A stretch of DNA of 64,000 nt from Flavobacteriaceae bacterium (GCA_018646605.1 JABGUL010000002.1:1-64000); one strand, 5' to 3'; numbered from the stretch's first letter, positions 1 to 8,312 are shown. Notes: a model not told the origin generated them from the sequence alone. Numbers and translations are program-made.

Positions 1-1
1 C

Positions 2-229
2 CAAAACATTGAATTCATAATGAATATATCTTTTGATTCCTATTTTACTTTTGTGGGTTCATATGATAGATTTCATTATCATACATTTATTGTTCAAGTA
101 AAATTGACGAATTTTAAATTTCCTTTCTTTTTAGAGATTTTCTATAATCCAAAAACAAAAAAAGTGAAATCAGATGTTCTATGGGATAACGATAAACAAG
201 ATTATTTCAGACCCAGGAGTAATGAGTAG
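2..229 (+). CDS. 3' fragment of an unrecognised protein, cut by the window edge
   Basis: The reading frame is open from the first bases of the window. The first ATG is at position 20, but six sense codons precede it without a stop, so this may be the end of a longer gene that begins outside the window. The visible 69 residues from that ATG are rich in aromatic residues (Phe, Tyr) and end in a charged tail. No signal peptide, membrane segment or known motif is visible. I do not recognise the family. A short stand-alone gene starting at 20 is also possible. Confidence 0.35.
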   Translation, partial: QNIEFIMNISFDSYFTFVGSYDRFHYHTFIVQVKLTNFKFPFFLEIFYNPKTKKVKSDVLWDNDKQDYFRPRSNE

Positions 230-554
230 AAAAAGCAAAAAAAATGGGACACTATTGAATCTAGTAACCAATAATGATCCTCTAAGTTTATGTTTTTGAA
301 AATCAATATTTTTTTGAAATTTCCAGAACCATAAACATATAAAATCATAACTTTTTCTATAGTTTTAAATAAGTCATATTACAATATAACTATATTTTAT
401 CCCAACACACTACAAACTTTCCCCAAACAACTCCCCTCTAAAACCACTATAAGGATTCTTATGTTAAGGCAATGATATCAATGGATTAGACGGGATTTGG
501 ATTGTGTCTGTTGGGGTAAAAGAAAAATCTTTTGCATAAGAACATACAGAATTA
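230..554. other. AT-rich intergenic stretch, nothing recognised
   Basis: About 325 bases between the left-edge fragment and the DUF2237 gene. There is no convincing reading frame, no strong hairpin with a T-run and no tRNA-like structure. The base composition is more AT-rich than the coding DNA nearby. Confidence 0.6.
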
Positions 555-920
555 TTATTCGTATTTAAATGCATATTTCACAAGAGTATTAAGCTCAGTA
601 TAATCAAGAGTTTTCTCATGTGTAGCCTCAAGTATAAGCATAGGTGCTTTATATGCTTTATATGCTTGAATCCATCTACTAACACACAAGCACCATTTAT
701 CACCAGCTTTAAGACCAGGAAACTGATAGTAAGGCATTGGAGTAATTAAGTCATTATCCATAGAAGCAGAAAACTTCAGAAATTCATCCGTCATGACTGC
801 ACATACAGTATGAGTACCTGTGTCTTGTGATACGGTTCTACATGAACCATCCCTAAAATATCCTGTCATTGGGCTTGTACAACAAATTTCCAAAGGTTCG
901 CCAAATACATTTTTTTCCAT
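555..920 (-). CDS. DUF2237 family protein
   Basis: A 121-residue protein matching the DUF2237 (COG3651) pattern: an N-terminal NVFGEPLEICC segment, then a T-G-Y-F-R-D-G-x-C-R motif around residues 19-28, HTVCAVMT around residues 37-44, and a GDKWCLCVSRW segment in the second half. Several cysteines are conserved (13, 14, 27, 40 and the CLC pair), suggesting metal or redox chemistry, but the family has no established function. There is no signal peptide, so it is probably cytoplasmic. The ATG at 920 is the only sensible start. The gene stands alone in an otherwise gene-poor stretch next to tRNA genes. Confidence 0.85.
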   Translation of the reverse strand: MEKNVFGEPLEICCTSPMTGYFRDGSCRTVSQDTGTHTVCAVMTDEFLKFSASMDNDLITPMPYYQFPGLKAGDKWCLCVSRWIQAYKAYKAPMLILEATHEKTLDYTELNTLVKYAFKYE

Positions 921-953
921 AAAACCCGATTTTTACTCCTAAGGTATAGAGAA

Positions 954-1160
954 TAGGTTACATATCAAATCTCAACCCCATATTCCAATAGAAAAACCAT
1001 TTTCTAAAACCCATGCCCCTGTGTTTTGGTTAGGAGTGCTTGAGAAGTTTTAGCTATTGATTTTTAGAAGAAAAAATGTGATTTGTTGCCAATATGTTGC
1101 CAAAAAAGAATAAAAAAATCCGTAACATCATGTAAAACAATCTGTTACGGATTCTTAAAG
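954..1160 (-). repeat. Duplicated tRNA-Leu 3' flank, copy A
   Basis: This stretch, immediately downstream of tRNA-Leu(UAA) on the minus strand, closely resembles 35483-35690 downstream of tRNA-Leu(CAA). The most similar part, about 75 bases starting at 1032 here and 35561 there, differs at only a few positions. It contains a direct repeat GTTGCC-AATAT-GTTGCC. It also includes the tRNA terminator hairpin. A short peptide frame (SSTPNQNTGAWVLENGFSI) is partly conserved in the other copy, but no gene is evident. Confidence 0.8.
1112..1153 (-). terminator. Rho-independent terminator of the tRNA-Gly/Leu unit
   Basis: A perfect 11-bp inverted repeat (1117-1127 with 1143-1153) with a 15-base loop. 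Read on the minus strand it is followed by a run of T (complement of A at 1112-1118). It starts 7 bases after the 3' end of tRNA-Leu. The copy downstream of the other tRNA-Leu gene keeps the stem with a G-U wobble, which supports minus-strand function. Confidence 0.8.
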
Positions 1161-1244
1161 TACTCGAGGCGGGACTTGAACCCGCACGCCCAAAAGAGCA
1201 CAGGATTTTAAGTCCGGCGTGTCTACCAATTCCACCACTCGAGC
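1161..1244 (-). tRNA. tRNA-Leu (anticodon UAA)
   Basis: An 84-base minus-strand tRNA with acceptor stem GCTCGAG paired to CTCGAGT (one G-U), discriminator A, a GGTAGAC D-loop, a GTTCAAGTC-type T-arm and the long variable arm expected for leucine. The anticodon loop reads CTTAAAA, giving UAA. CCA is not encoded. It lies 9 bases downstream of tRNA-Gly and is probably co-transcribed with it. Confidence 0.95.
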
Positions 1245-1253
1245 AAGCGACAG

Positions 1254-1325
1254 AGCGAAAGACGGGATTTGAACCCGCGACCCTCACCTTGGCAAGGTGA
1301 TGCTCTACCCCTGAGCTACTTTCGC
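1254..1325 (-). tRNA. tRNA-Gly (anticodon GCC)
   Basis: A 72-base minus-strand tRNA. The acceptor stem is GCGAAAG with CTTTCGC and discriminator U. The anticodon stem TCACC/GGTGA closes the loop TTGCCAA, giving anticodon GCC. CCA is not encoded. It is the first gene of a two-tRNA unit with tRNA-Leu(UAA). Confidence 0.95.
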
Positions 1326-1336
1326 ATTGTGGATTG

Positions 1337-1344
1337 CAAATGTA
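1337..1344 (-). promoter_or_regulatory. Bacteroidota-type -7 element for the tRNA-Gly/Leu unit
   Basis: TACATTTG on the minus strand matches TAnnTTTG and ends 11 bases before the mature tRNA-Gly 5' end. The same motif sits at nearly the same distance from tRNA-Leu(CAA). No clear -33 TTG is present. Confidence 0.45.
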
Positions 1345-1387
1345 AAATAATTTTAATTCTTTCTAAATTAATGTGGGAATTTTTAAT

Positions 1388-1425
1388 AAAAAAAATAGTC
1401 TGTGTTTTAAAGAATGATTCAGACT
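1388..1425 (-). terminator. Probable terminator of mutS
   Basis: The inverted repeat AGTCTG (1397-1402) with CAGACT (1420-1425), loop 17 bases, is followed on the minus strand by eight T. It lies about 18 bases downstream of the mutS stop. The stem is short (6 bp), so this is a moderate call. Confidence 0.5.
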
Positions 1426-1442
1426 GTAATTTCAAGCTATTT

Positions 1443-4034
1443 TTAAGATAAGCGTCGTTTGATTTGATTAAGTTGCATCAAAGCTTCTACGGGTGTAAGC
1501 GTGTCAATGTCCAGGCTCTTAATTTCATCGCGCAATGCTTCTAATAAAGGATCGTCTAAATTGAAAAAACTAAGCTGTAAATTCTCTTCTGAGTCTTTCT
1601 CCGCCTTTTCCGATTTTTTCAGCCCATGGGATGCTTCCAAAACTTTCAATTTGTCCTGAGCAGAGCGAAGAACATGCTGGGGCATCCCAGCCATTTTAGC
1701 CACATGAATTCCAAAACTATGGGCACTCCCCCCTGGGATTAGCTTGCGTAAAAACAATACACTATCCTTAGCCTCCTTAATGGACACATTAAAGTTTTTA
1801 ATGCGGCTATACCGTTGTGTCATTTCATTTAACTCATGGTAATGGGTTGCAAAAAGAACTTTGGGTCGAAAGGGATGTTCATGTAAATATTCAGCAATTG
1901 CCCAAGCAATAGAAATGCCATCATAGGTACTGGTACCTCTTCCAATCTCATCCAAAAGTACCAAACTGCGGTCCGATATATTATTCAAAATGGATGCTGT
2001 TTCATTCATTTCTACCATAAAGGTGGAGGCGCCCATTGAGATGTTATCACTAGCTCCTACTCTTGTAAAGATTTTATCTACAACCCCCAGAGTAGCTTGG
2101 GTGGCAGGAACATAACTTCCTAGTTGAGCGAGTAAAGAAATTAAAGCCGTCTGCCTTAAAATCGCTGATTTCCCAGACATATTGGGTCCGGTAATCATCA
2201 TAATTTGTTGGGTCTCTCTATCCAATTCCAAATCATTAGCAATATAAGGGGTTCCCAATGGTAGTTGTTGCTCAATAACGGGATGACGCGCACCTCTTAA
2301 CTCCAATTCCGTTCCTTGAGTGAGGGTAGGTCGACAATAATTATTTTTCAAAGCTGTTTTAGCAAAACAACTCAAAACATCCCATTGCGCTACGGCATTT
2401 GCATTTTGCTTTAACACCTCTAAATCCTTTTGCAAGTGTTGAATCAATTCGGCATATAGCTGTTGCTCCAATGCCATAATACGATCACCTGCTTGAAGGA
2501 TTTCTGTTTCAAACGTTTTGAGTTCTTCTGTAATGTATCGCTCAGCATTGACCAAAGTTTGTTTACGAATCCAGTCCTCAGGAACTTTATCTTTATGTGT
2601 ATTTCGCACCTCTATATAATAGCCAAACACATTGTTGAATGCTATTTTCAATGAAGGTATTTGAGAACGCTCTGTTTCTCTTTCCAACATGGCGTCCAAA
2701 TGAGATTGTGACTGATCTCTTAGCCCTCTCAAAGCATCCAAATCCAAAGAAAATCCTTCGGCGATTACCTTCCCTTTAGAAACTAAAACAGGGGCTTCTG
2801 GATGAATGGTTTGTTGTATTAAAGAAATAATAGCCGCACAAGAGGAAATTGTTTTTAACTGCTCTTTGATTGTGAAGTTTGATCCTTTCTCAAGCTGTTT
2901 TTTTAAGCCTTCCACCTCACTCAAAGAATCTTGGAGTTGGTATAGGGCGCGTGGGCTAATTTTTTCAGTAGCGATTTTAGCCATTACTCGCTCGATATCG
3001 ATAATATTGGATAAAGCTTGTTCTGTATATTGAGAAATTTCTTCTTGCTCAATAAAAGCCTCAACAATCTCATGTCGCGATTCTATTTGTTGCTGCTCTT
3101 TTAACGGAAAGGCTAACCACCTTCGCAATAATCGTCCACCCATGGCAGTTTGAGTATGATCTATGATAGAAATCAATGGAATGCCCTCAGGATGGGTCGA
3201 TTGAAAGAGCTCTAAATTGCGTTGTGTAAATCGATCCAGCCATACAAAACCTTCTTGAGCAATGGGTAAAATACGGGTGATGTGTTGTAGTTTTCTATGT
3301 TGTGCTTGCGTGAGATAATGTAATACAGCGCCTGCAGCACTAATTCCAACCGTATACTTCTGAACTCCAAACCCTTCTAAAGAGTTTGTTTGAAAATGGG
3401 TTGTTAGTTTTTCCTGTGCCGTCCCCAATTCAAAAGCCCAATCTTCCATATAAAAACAATGGTATTGTAAACCGTACTGTTCTAAAAATAATTTCTTTTT
3501 GGGCTTAGGAACCAAAACTTCACTGGGCGCAAAACTTTGCAACAACTGCTCAATTTGTTCTTCCGTTCCCTCGGCTACCCAAAAATCTCCCGTTGAGATG
3601 TCCAAAAAGGAAACCCCCCATTTTTTATCAAAGGAGACGGCCGCCAAATAATTATGTTTCTTTTGATCCAAAACGTCGTCATGCAATGAAACTCCTGGAG
3701 TAATCAACTCGGTCACTCCTCGTTTGACAATTGTTTTAGTCATTTTAGGATCTTCTAACTGATCACAAATGGCCACCCTACAACCTGCTTTGACTAATTT
3801 TGGTAAATAGGTGTTTAACGAATGATGGGGAAATCCCGCCAATTCAATCTCGCTGGCACTGCCTGCACCTCTTTTAGTTAAAATAATTCCTAATATACCT
3901 GCAGCTTTAACTGCATCGGCACCAAAAGTTTCATAGAAGTCACCCACACGAAACAACAATAAGGCATCTGGATATTTTGCCTTAATCCGGTTGTACTGTT
4001 TCATTAAAGGAGTCTCTTTTGCTGCTTTAGCCAA
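1443..4034 (-). CDS. mutS: DNA mismatch repair ATPase MutS
   Basis: An 863-residue MutS that recognises mismatches and signals to MutL. The mismatch-reading F-x-E motif is F33-Y-E35 within GDFYETFG. The ATPase Walker A is GPNMSGKSA at 616-624, a variant known in Bacteroidota in place of GPNMGGKST. Walker B is LVLLDEIGRGTST with D695-E696, followed by ATHYHEL. Length is normal for the family. No ATG lies between the upstream in-frame stop and residue 11. The best start is the TTG at 4034, which keeps the conserved K-E-T-P-L-M-K-Q-Y beginning; the ATG at codon 11 would remove part of it. It is a single gene with its own terminator. Confidence 0.97.
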   Translation of the reverse strand: MAKAAKETPLMKQYNRIKAKYPDALLLFRVGDFYETFGADAVKAAGILGIILTKRGAGSASEIELAGFPHHSLNTYLPKLVKAGCRVAICDQLEDPKMTKTIVKRGVTELITPGVSLHDDVLDQKKHNYLAAVSFDKKWGVSFLDISTGDFWVAEGTEEQIEQLLQSFAPSEVLVPKPKKKLFLEQYGLQYHCFYMEDWAFELGTAQEKLTTHFQTNSLEGFGVQKYTVGISAAGAVLHYLTQAQHRKLQHITRILPIAQEGFVWLDRFTQRNLELFQSTHPEGIPLISIIDHTQTAMGGRLLRRWLAFPLKEQQQIESRHEIVEAFIEQEEISQYTEQALSNIIDIERVMAKIATEKISPRALYQLQDSLSEVEGLKKQLEKGSNFTIKEQLKTISSCAAIISLIQQTIHPEAPVLVSKGKVIAEGFSLDLDALRGLRDQSQSHLDAMLERETERSQIPSLKIAFNNVFGYYIEVRNTHKDKVPEDWIRKQTLVNAERYITEELKTFETEILQAGDRIMALEQQLYAELIQHLQKDLEVLKQNANAVAQWDVLSCFAKTALKNNYCRPTLTQGTELELRGARHPVIEQQLPLGTPYIANDLELDRETQQIMMITGPNMSGKSAILRQTALISLLAQLGSYVPATQATLGVVDKIFTRVGASDNISMGASTFMVEMNETASILNNISDRSLVLLDEIGRGTSTYDGISIAWAIAEYLHEHPFRPKVLFATHYHELNEMTQRYSRIKNFNVSIKEAKDSVLFLRKLIPGGSAHSFGIHVAKMAGMPQHVLRSAQDKLKVLEASHGLKKSEKAEKDSEENLQLSFFNLDDPLLEALRDEIKSLDIDTLTPVEALMQLNQIKRRLS

Positions 4035-4121
4035 AATGAATCGTTTTTACGAATGTATTTAAAAAAATATTGTTTCTTATAAAAACAAAGATGCAAATAG
4101 CAATAGAAATTTAAGAGGTTG

Positions 4122-4129
4122 TACTTTTG
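4122..4129 (+). promoter_or_regulatory. -7 element for the SpoU methyltransferase gene
   Basis: TACTTTTG matches TAnnTTTG and ends 16 bases before the preferred ATG at 4146. It would give a leader of about 11 bases. It also argues against the upstream ATG at 4119, which lies before this element. No -33 TTG was seen. Confidence 0.4.
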
Positions 4130-4145
4130 TTTTTTGTCAAAAGTT

Positions 4146-4670
4146 ATGCGCAAATTAAAAAATGAAGAATTAATTCGGAAAACAATAGCTGATTTTAAGC
4201 AAGCTGATAAAACACCACTAATTCTAATTTTAGACAATATTAGAAGTCTCAACAATATTGGTTCTGTGTTTCGTACTGCCGATGCCTTTTTGATTGAAAA
4301 AATTTACCTCTGTGGAATTACGGCCACTCCCCCTCACAAGGACATACACAAAACAGCTTTGGGCGCAACAGAAAATGTGGCTTGGGAATATGCTGAAAAT
4401 ACCCTTGAAGTGGTTCAGAAACTTCATAAAGAAAACGTCTCGGTTTGGGCAATTGAACAGACGGAAAAAGCTATATTTCTAGATTCTTTTCAGCCTAAAA
4501 AAAACACCAGATATGCTTTTATTTTAGGAAATGAAGTTCGGGGAGTGTCACAAGAAGCGGTTGATGCCTGTGGACAAGCTCTTGAGATTCCACAATTTGG
4601 AACAAAACACTCATTGAACATTAGCGTAGCTACTGGAGTAGTGGTTTGGGACTATTTCACAAAAATGTAG
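4146..4670 (+). CDS. TrmH/SpoU family RNA 2'-O-methyltransferase
   Basis: A 174-residue SAM-dependent rRNA or tRNA ribose methyltransferase of the SPOUT class. The three SpoU motifs are present: N-I-R-S-L-N-N-I-G-S-V-F-R-T-A-D (motif 1, with the catalytic-type Arg), LGNEVRGVS (motif 2) and IPQFGTKHSLNISVATGV (motif 3, forming the knotted SAM site). There is no N-terminal substrate-binding extension, as in other short Bacteroidota members; which RNA it modifies cannot be read from sequence. The ATG at 4146 is preferred over 4119 because a -7 promoter element lies between them. It runs convergently into folK-dNK and overlaps its end by 14 bases. Confidence 0.9.
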   Translation: MRKLKNEELIRKTIADFKQADKTPLILILDNIRSLNNIGSVFRTADAFLIEKIYLCGITATPPHKDIHKTALGATENVAWEYAENTLEVVQKLHKENVSVWAIEQTEKAIFLDSFQPKKNTRYAFILGNEVRGVSQEAVDACGQALEIPQFGTKHSLNISVATGVVVWDYFTKM

Positions 4671-5778
4671 TCTTGTAAATCGCTCTAAGAATTGATTGAA
4701 ACGCAGCTTCATCCGATTCAAAATTCAAATCGTCTACAGCTATATTTACAACAGGAAAAGGTAAATCGGTTTGAATTAATTTTTCATATCCCTTCGCAAT
4801 TTTCATCAAATAGTCTGCTTGGATTTCTTTTTCAAATGGACGTCCTCTTTTTTTAATTTGTTTTTGCAAATGAGGTACCTCAGCATGGAGATAAACCATA
4901 AGTGTTGGGTTAACTTGTTTCTTTATCGCTTTAGAAAATTCCTCTTGATAGATTATAAAATCATCCTTAGATAAATTTTGTGTAGCAAAGACAAGCGATT
5001 TATTTAAAAAATAATCGGAAACTACTTTCGTGGAATTGTGCTTCCAAAATTGTGCTGTTTGTGCTAACCTATCATTTAAAAAAAAGGTCTCAACAGCTAA
5101 AGCATATTTTTTAGGGTCTTTATAAAAAGAGGCTAAATAAGGGTTGTCAACAAAGGTTTCTAATAAAATTTCTGCTTTATATTGCGCTCCTAATTTTTTT
5201 GTTAAAGTAGATTTTCCAACCCCAATATTTCCCTCAACAACAATATAAGAGTAACTTTCAAAAAGAGGAGGCGACCAAAATGAAAAGGGAAAGGGATTAC
5301 AAATAGCCTCATCTGAACTCGCTTGTTTTAATTCACTAATGGTTTTTCTAAAAACAGGATGGATCCATCCTCCGGCAATTTCTTCCAAAGGATGCAGTAC
5401 AAAATTACGCAATTCCAATCTTGGGTGTGGAAGTGTTAATCTATCCGAAATTAACTCAACCTCTTCATAACAAAGCAAATCCAAATCGATAGTTCTGGCA
5501 GTATACCCATCTGAAATCGATCTTGAACGTCCAAGTAGTTGCTCCACATTCAACAATACTTCCATTAATTGAAGAGGAGATAACTCCGTTTGTAATTGAG
5601 CACAAGCATTATAAAAAGGAGTACTTTCAAAACCCCAAGGGGGTGTTTCGTAGATTCTTGAGAGCAATGAGATTTTAATCCCAAAAGATTCCAAAAAGCA
5701 CAAGGCTTTAACCAAATAGATTAATCGGTCTCCTTGATTACTTCCCAATGAAATATAAATTTGCTTCTTTTTGGTCAT
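4657..5778 (-). CDS. folK: Fusion of HPPK (FolK) and deoxynucleoside kinase
   Basis: A 373-residue two-domain protein. Residues 1 to about 155 are 6-hydroxymethyl-7,8-dihydropterin pyrophosphokinase, a folate-synthesis enzyme: SLGSNQGDR near the start, GRSRS.., R-T-I-D-L-D-L-L and LPHPRLELRNFVLHPL are all family hallmarks. From about residue 175 follows a deoxynucleoside kinase: P-loop EGNIGVGKST at 182-191, LETFVDNPYL, a D-R-L-A-Q-like segment, and a KRGRPFE lid region. The domains share one uninterrupted frame with a ~20-residue linker. I know this fusion from Flavobacteriia, so it is not a sequencing artefact. It likely links folate supply with nucleotide salvage. It is divergent from sppA with 59 bases between the starts. 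Confidence 0.92.
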   Translation of the reverse strand: MTKKKQIYISLGSNQGDRLIYLVKALCFLESFGIKISLLSRIYETPPWGFESTPFYNACAQLQTELSPLQLMEVLLNVEQLLGRSRSISDGYTARTIDLDLLCYEEVELISDRLTLPHPRLELRNFVLHPLEEIAGGWIHPVFRKTISELKQASSDEAICNPFPFSFWSPPLFESYSYIVVEGNIGVGKSTLTKKLGAQYKAEILLETFVDNPYLASFYKDPKKYALAVETFFLNDRLAQTAQFWKHNSTKVVSDYFLNKSLVFATQNLSKDDFIIYQEEFSKAIKKQVNPTLMVYLHAEVPHLQKQIKKRGRPFEKEIQADYLMKIAKGYEKLIQTDLPFPVVNIAVDDLNFESDEAAFQSILRAIYKTTFL

Positions 5779-5794
5779 GTCATGATCTCTGGTG

Positions 5795-5802
5795 CAAAGC
5801 TA
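5795..5802 (-). promoter_or_regulatory. -7 element for folK-dNK
   Basis: TAGCTTTG on the minus strand matches TAnnTTTG, 16 bases before the folK ATG. It is only 8 bases from the oppositely oriented sppA element, so the two divergent promoters overlap. No -33 match was found. Confidence 0.35.
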
Positions 5803-5810
5803 CAAAACCC

Positions 5811-5818
5811 TATATTTG
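5811..5818 (+). promoter_or_regulatory. -7 element for sppA
   Basis: TATATTTG, 19 bases before the sppA ATG at 5838, implies a leader of about 15 bases. It faces away from the folK -7 element at 5795-5802. Confidence 0.4.
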
Positions 5819-5837
5819 CAGTACCAAAAGTTTCAAC

Positions 5838-7604
5838 ATGAATTTTCTAAAAAGTTTTTTTGCATCTATACTAGGAACTCTCACTGCCTTAGGACTTTTT
5901 TTTGTAATCGTACTTCTTTTTATTTCTGGGATTGCCAGCATAATGTCAGCTCCATCAGGAGGTAACTCTATAAAACAAAATAGTGTTCTTGCGCTTGATT
6001 TAAATCTTCCCATAGTAGATCGTGCTCCAAGTTTTGATGAACTTCAAATTTTACTTGGTTTAGAAGATAAAGTCTTAGGGCTTCCAGATATCATTTCGGC
6101 AATTGACAAAGCAAGTGAGAATCAAAATATTAAAGGTATTCGTTTACGTGCTGATTTTATTTCTGCAGGGTGGGCACAAACAAGAAGTATCAGGAATGCA
6201 TTATCTCGCTTTAAAGAAAGTGGAAAATTCATTTATGCTTACGCTGATGTTTTTACCCAAAAAGGATACTATTTGGCTTCCATTTCTGACTCCATCTACC
6301 TTAACCCTGTTGGTATTTTAGAATTTAAAGGGTTAGCCTCTGAGGTTTTATATTACAAAGATTTTCAAGATGAATATGGTGTTAAAATGGAAGTTATTCG
6401 TCACGGAAAATACAAAAGTGCAGTAGAACCCTATTTAGAAAATGAAATGAGTTCTGATAACCGATATCAAATCAAAACTTTATTGGATGATATTTGGAAA
6501 ACCATCCGTGAGGAAATCGCTCAGGAACGAAACTTAGATCCTAAAATTCTCGATAAAATAATTAACAACCAAAGAATAACAATTCCTGAAGATGGAGTAC
6601 AAGAGCACCTTATTGATGCTCTTGTATATGAAGATGATTTTGACGAAAAAATCAAAATGCAACTTGAAATTTCTACTGATGAAGATCTTAATAGAGTATC
6701 AGTAGTAGATGTAAATAATGCTTCCTCGACTTTTGACAGTTCTTTAAAAGACCGAATTGCTATTGTTTTTGCTAGAGGACCCATTATGTATGGAGAAGGT
6801 ACAAAAAACATGATCGCACAAGGAGTTTTTGTAGAAACACTTAAAGAATTAGCTGAAGATGATTGGATTAAAGCAGTAGTTATTAGAGTGGAATCTCCGG
6901 GTGGAAATGCACTAACCTCCGACCTCCTTTGGAGAGCTATTGAAAAACTAAAAACAAAAAAACCAGTACTTGTCTCAATGGGAAATGTTGCTGCCTCAGG
7001 AGGGTATTACATTGCAGCAGGTGCAGATCAAATTTTTGCTGATCCACTAACTATTACAGGATCTATTGGTGTTTTTGCTTCACTCCCAAATATTTATGGA
7101 ATGACAGAAAAAATAGGTATTCATGCCGAAACTGTTGAGACACATCAGAATGCTTTAGGCTATAGTTTTTTTCAGCCATTAACTGAATCTTTCAAAATAA
7201 GAACTATTAAGAGTATTGAAAATACCTACAACACTTTCAAACAACGTGTGATCAAAGGGCGTGGACTAACATCAGAAACAGTAGAAGCCCTCGCACAAGG
7301 ACGCGTGTGGAGTGGGAAACAAGCATTGAGCGTAGGTCTTGTTGATCATTTAGGTGGCTTACAAGATGCAATTGAGGCAGCAGCAGAGGTAGCTAACATA
7401 GAAAATTACAATACTATTGATTACCCCAAATTTGAAGAAGATTTAGAAAGTATTCTCTCTGGGGCGATACCTTCACCACTATCCAAAGCTACCTGGATGC
7501 ATTGGGTGCCTGAAAACCTAAGACGACAACTCGAATATACGGATCCAAAAAACCCCTTACTCTCCATTCAAATGCTTATCCCTTTTGACTTAAGTATTGA
7601 ATAA
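5838..7604 (+). CDS. sppA: Signal peptide peptidase SppA, 67K type
   Basis: A 588-residue membrane-anchored serine protease that degrades cleaved signal peptides. One N-terminal membrane segment (about residues 8-35) is followed by two S49 protease domains, as in E. coli SppA. The Ser-Lys dyad is visible: Lys193 in GKYKSAVEP of the first domain and Ser387 in GNVAASGGYYIA of the second, spaced much as E. coli K209 and S409. The start at ATG 5838 is chosen because it places the membrane segment at the N-terminus and lies just after a -7 element; an upstream in-frame start at 5748 would overlap the folK gene. It is probably the first gene of a unit with the transporter and pseudouridine synthase that follow. 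Confidence 0.93.
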   Translation: MNFLKSFFASILGTLTALGLFFVIVLLFISGIASIMSAPSGGNSIKQNSVLALDLNLPIVDRAPSFDELQILLGLEDKVLGLPDIISAIDKASENQNIKGIRLRADFISAGWAQTRSIRNALSRFKESGKFIYAYADVFTQKGYYLASISDSIYLNPVGILEFKGLASEVLYYKDFQDEYGVKMEVIRHGKYKSAVEPYLENEMSSDNRYQIKTLLDDIWKTIREEIAQERNLDPKILDKIINNQRITIPEDGVQEHLIDALVYEDDFDEKIKMQLEISTDEDLNRVSVVDVNNASSTFDSSLKDRIAIVFARGPIMYGEGTKNMIAQGVFVETLKELAEDDWIKAVVIRVESPGGNALTSDLLWRAIEKLKTKKPVLVSMGNVAASGGYYIAAGADQIFADPLTITGSIGVFASLPNIYGMTEKIGIHAETVETHQNALGYSFFQPLTESFKIRTIKSIENTYNTFKQRVIKGRGLTSETVEALAQGRVWSGKQALSVGLVDHLGGLQDAIEAAAEVANIENYNTIDYPKFEEDLESILSGAIPSPLSKATWMHWVPENLRRQLEYTDPKNPLLSIQMLIPFDLSIE

Positions 7605-7605
7605 A

Positions 7606-8307
7606 ATGACAGTAAAAAAACAAGAGTTAGCAAAAAAAATATACCTCTACTTAGCAGGATTATTTATCACTTCATTGGTGGTCTCCAATTTAATTTTTCA
7701 AAAGTTTTTCTATTGGCGCCCCTTTGATATTTCATTTTTTGGAAATCAACTATTTGAGCTTTCTGTTGGAATACTTCCTTATCCTATTACATTTTTAATT
7801 ACTGATCTAATCTCAGAAATCTATGGGAAAAAGAAAGCAAATGAAGTAGTTGTAGCAGGGATTTTTGCTTCCTTCTTTTCAATGGGGATACTTTTGATCG
7901 CAAATTGGGTTCCTGCATTAGACAACTCACCGGTTGACAATGTTACTTTTAACCAAGTATTTGCACTTTCACCCATTGCTGTTTTTGCCTCTATGATTGC
8001 TTATCTATTGGCTCAATTAGTGGATATTCGAATTTATCATTTTTGGAAAAATTTGACCCAAGGGAGAATGCTATGGTTACGTAATAATTTTTCCACTTTC
8101 AGCTCTCAATTAATTGATACTTTATTGGTAATTGGCCTGCTCAGTATTTTTGGAATTTTGGATTGGAGCTTATTTTGGGGCTTAGTCCTTTCTGGGTTTC
8201 TCTTTAAGATACTTGTTGCTTTATTTGACACTCCTTTTTTATATCTTTTTGTAGGTCTATTTAGAAAAAATTTCAATCTCAAACCCAATGAGGAAATAAA
8301 AATTTGA
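7606..8307 (+). CDS. Queuosine-precursor transporter, YhhQ/VUT family
   Basis: A 233-residue integral membrane protein with about six hydrophobic segments. The hallmark of the DUF165/YhhQ family is clear: PYPITFLITDLISEIYGKK (about residues 61-79), where the T-D and E-x-Y-G residues are conserved. Characterised members import the queuosine precursors preQ0/preQ1; the substrate here is inferred. The ATG at 7606 is preferred to a TTG three codons upstream, giving a 1-base gap to the sppA stop. It is followed directly by rluF. No queuosine gene lies in the window. Confidence 0.85.
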   Translation: MTVKKQELAKKIYLYLAGLFITSLVVSNLIFQKFFYWRPFDISFFGNQLFELSVGILPYPITFLITDLISEIYGKKKANEVVVAGIFASFFSMGILLIANWVPALDNSPVDNVTFNQVFALSPIAVFASMIAYLLAQLVDIRIYHFWKNLTQGRMLWLRNNFSTFSSQLIDTLLVIGLLSIFGILDWSLFWGLVLSGFLFKILVALFDTPFLYLFVGLFRKNFNLKPNEEIKI

Positions 8308-8312
8308 GTTTT

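Noticed and set aside
1054-1287. Minus-strand open frame across the tRNA genes
   Set aside because: It runs through two clear tRNAs and a terminator; the similar frame at 35583-35783 does the same, so both follow from tRNA and flank similarity.
2160-2190. Defective MutS Walker A (GPNMSGKSA instead of GPNMGGKST)
   Set aside because: The essential Gly, Lys and Ser are present, and the variant is one I know from Bacteroidota MutS.
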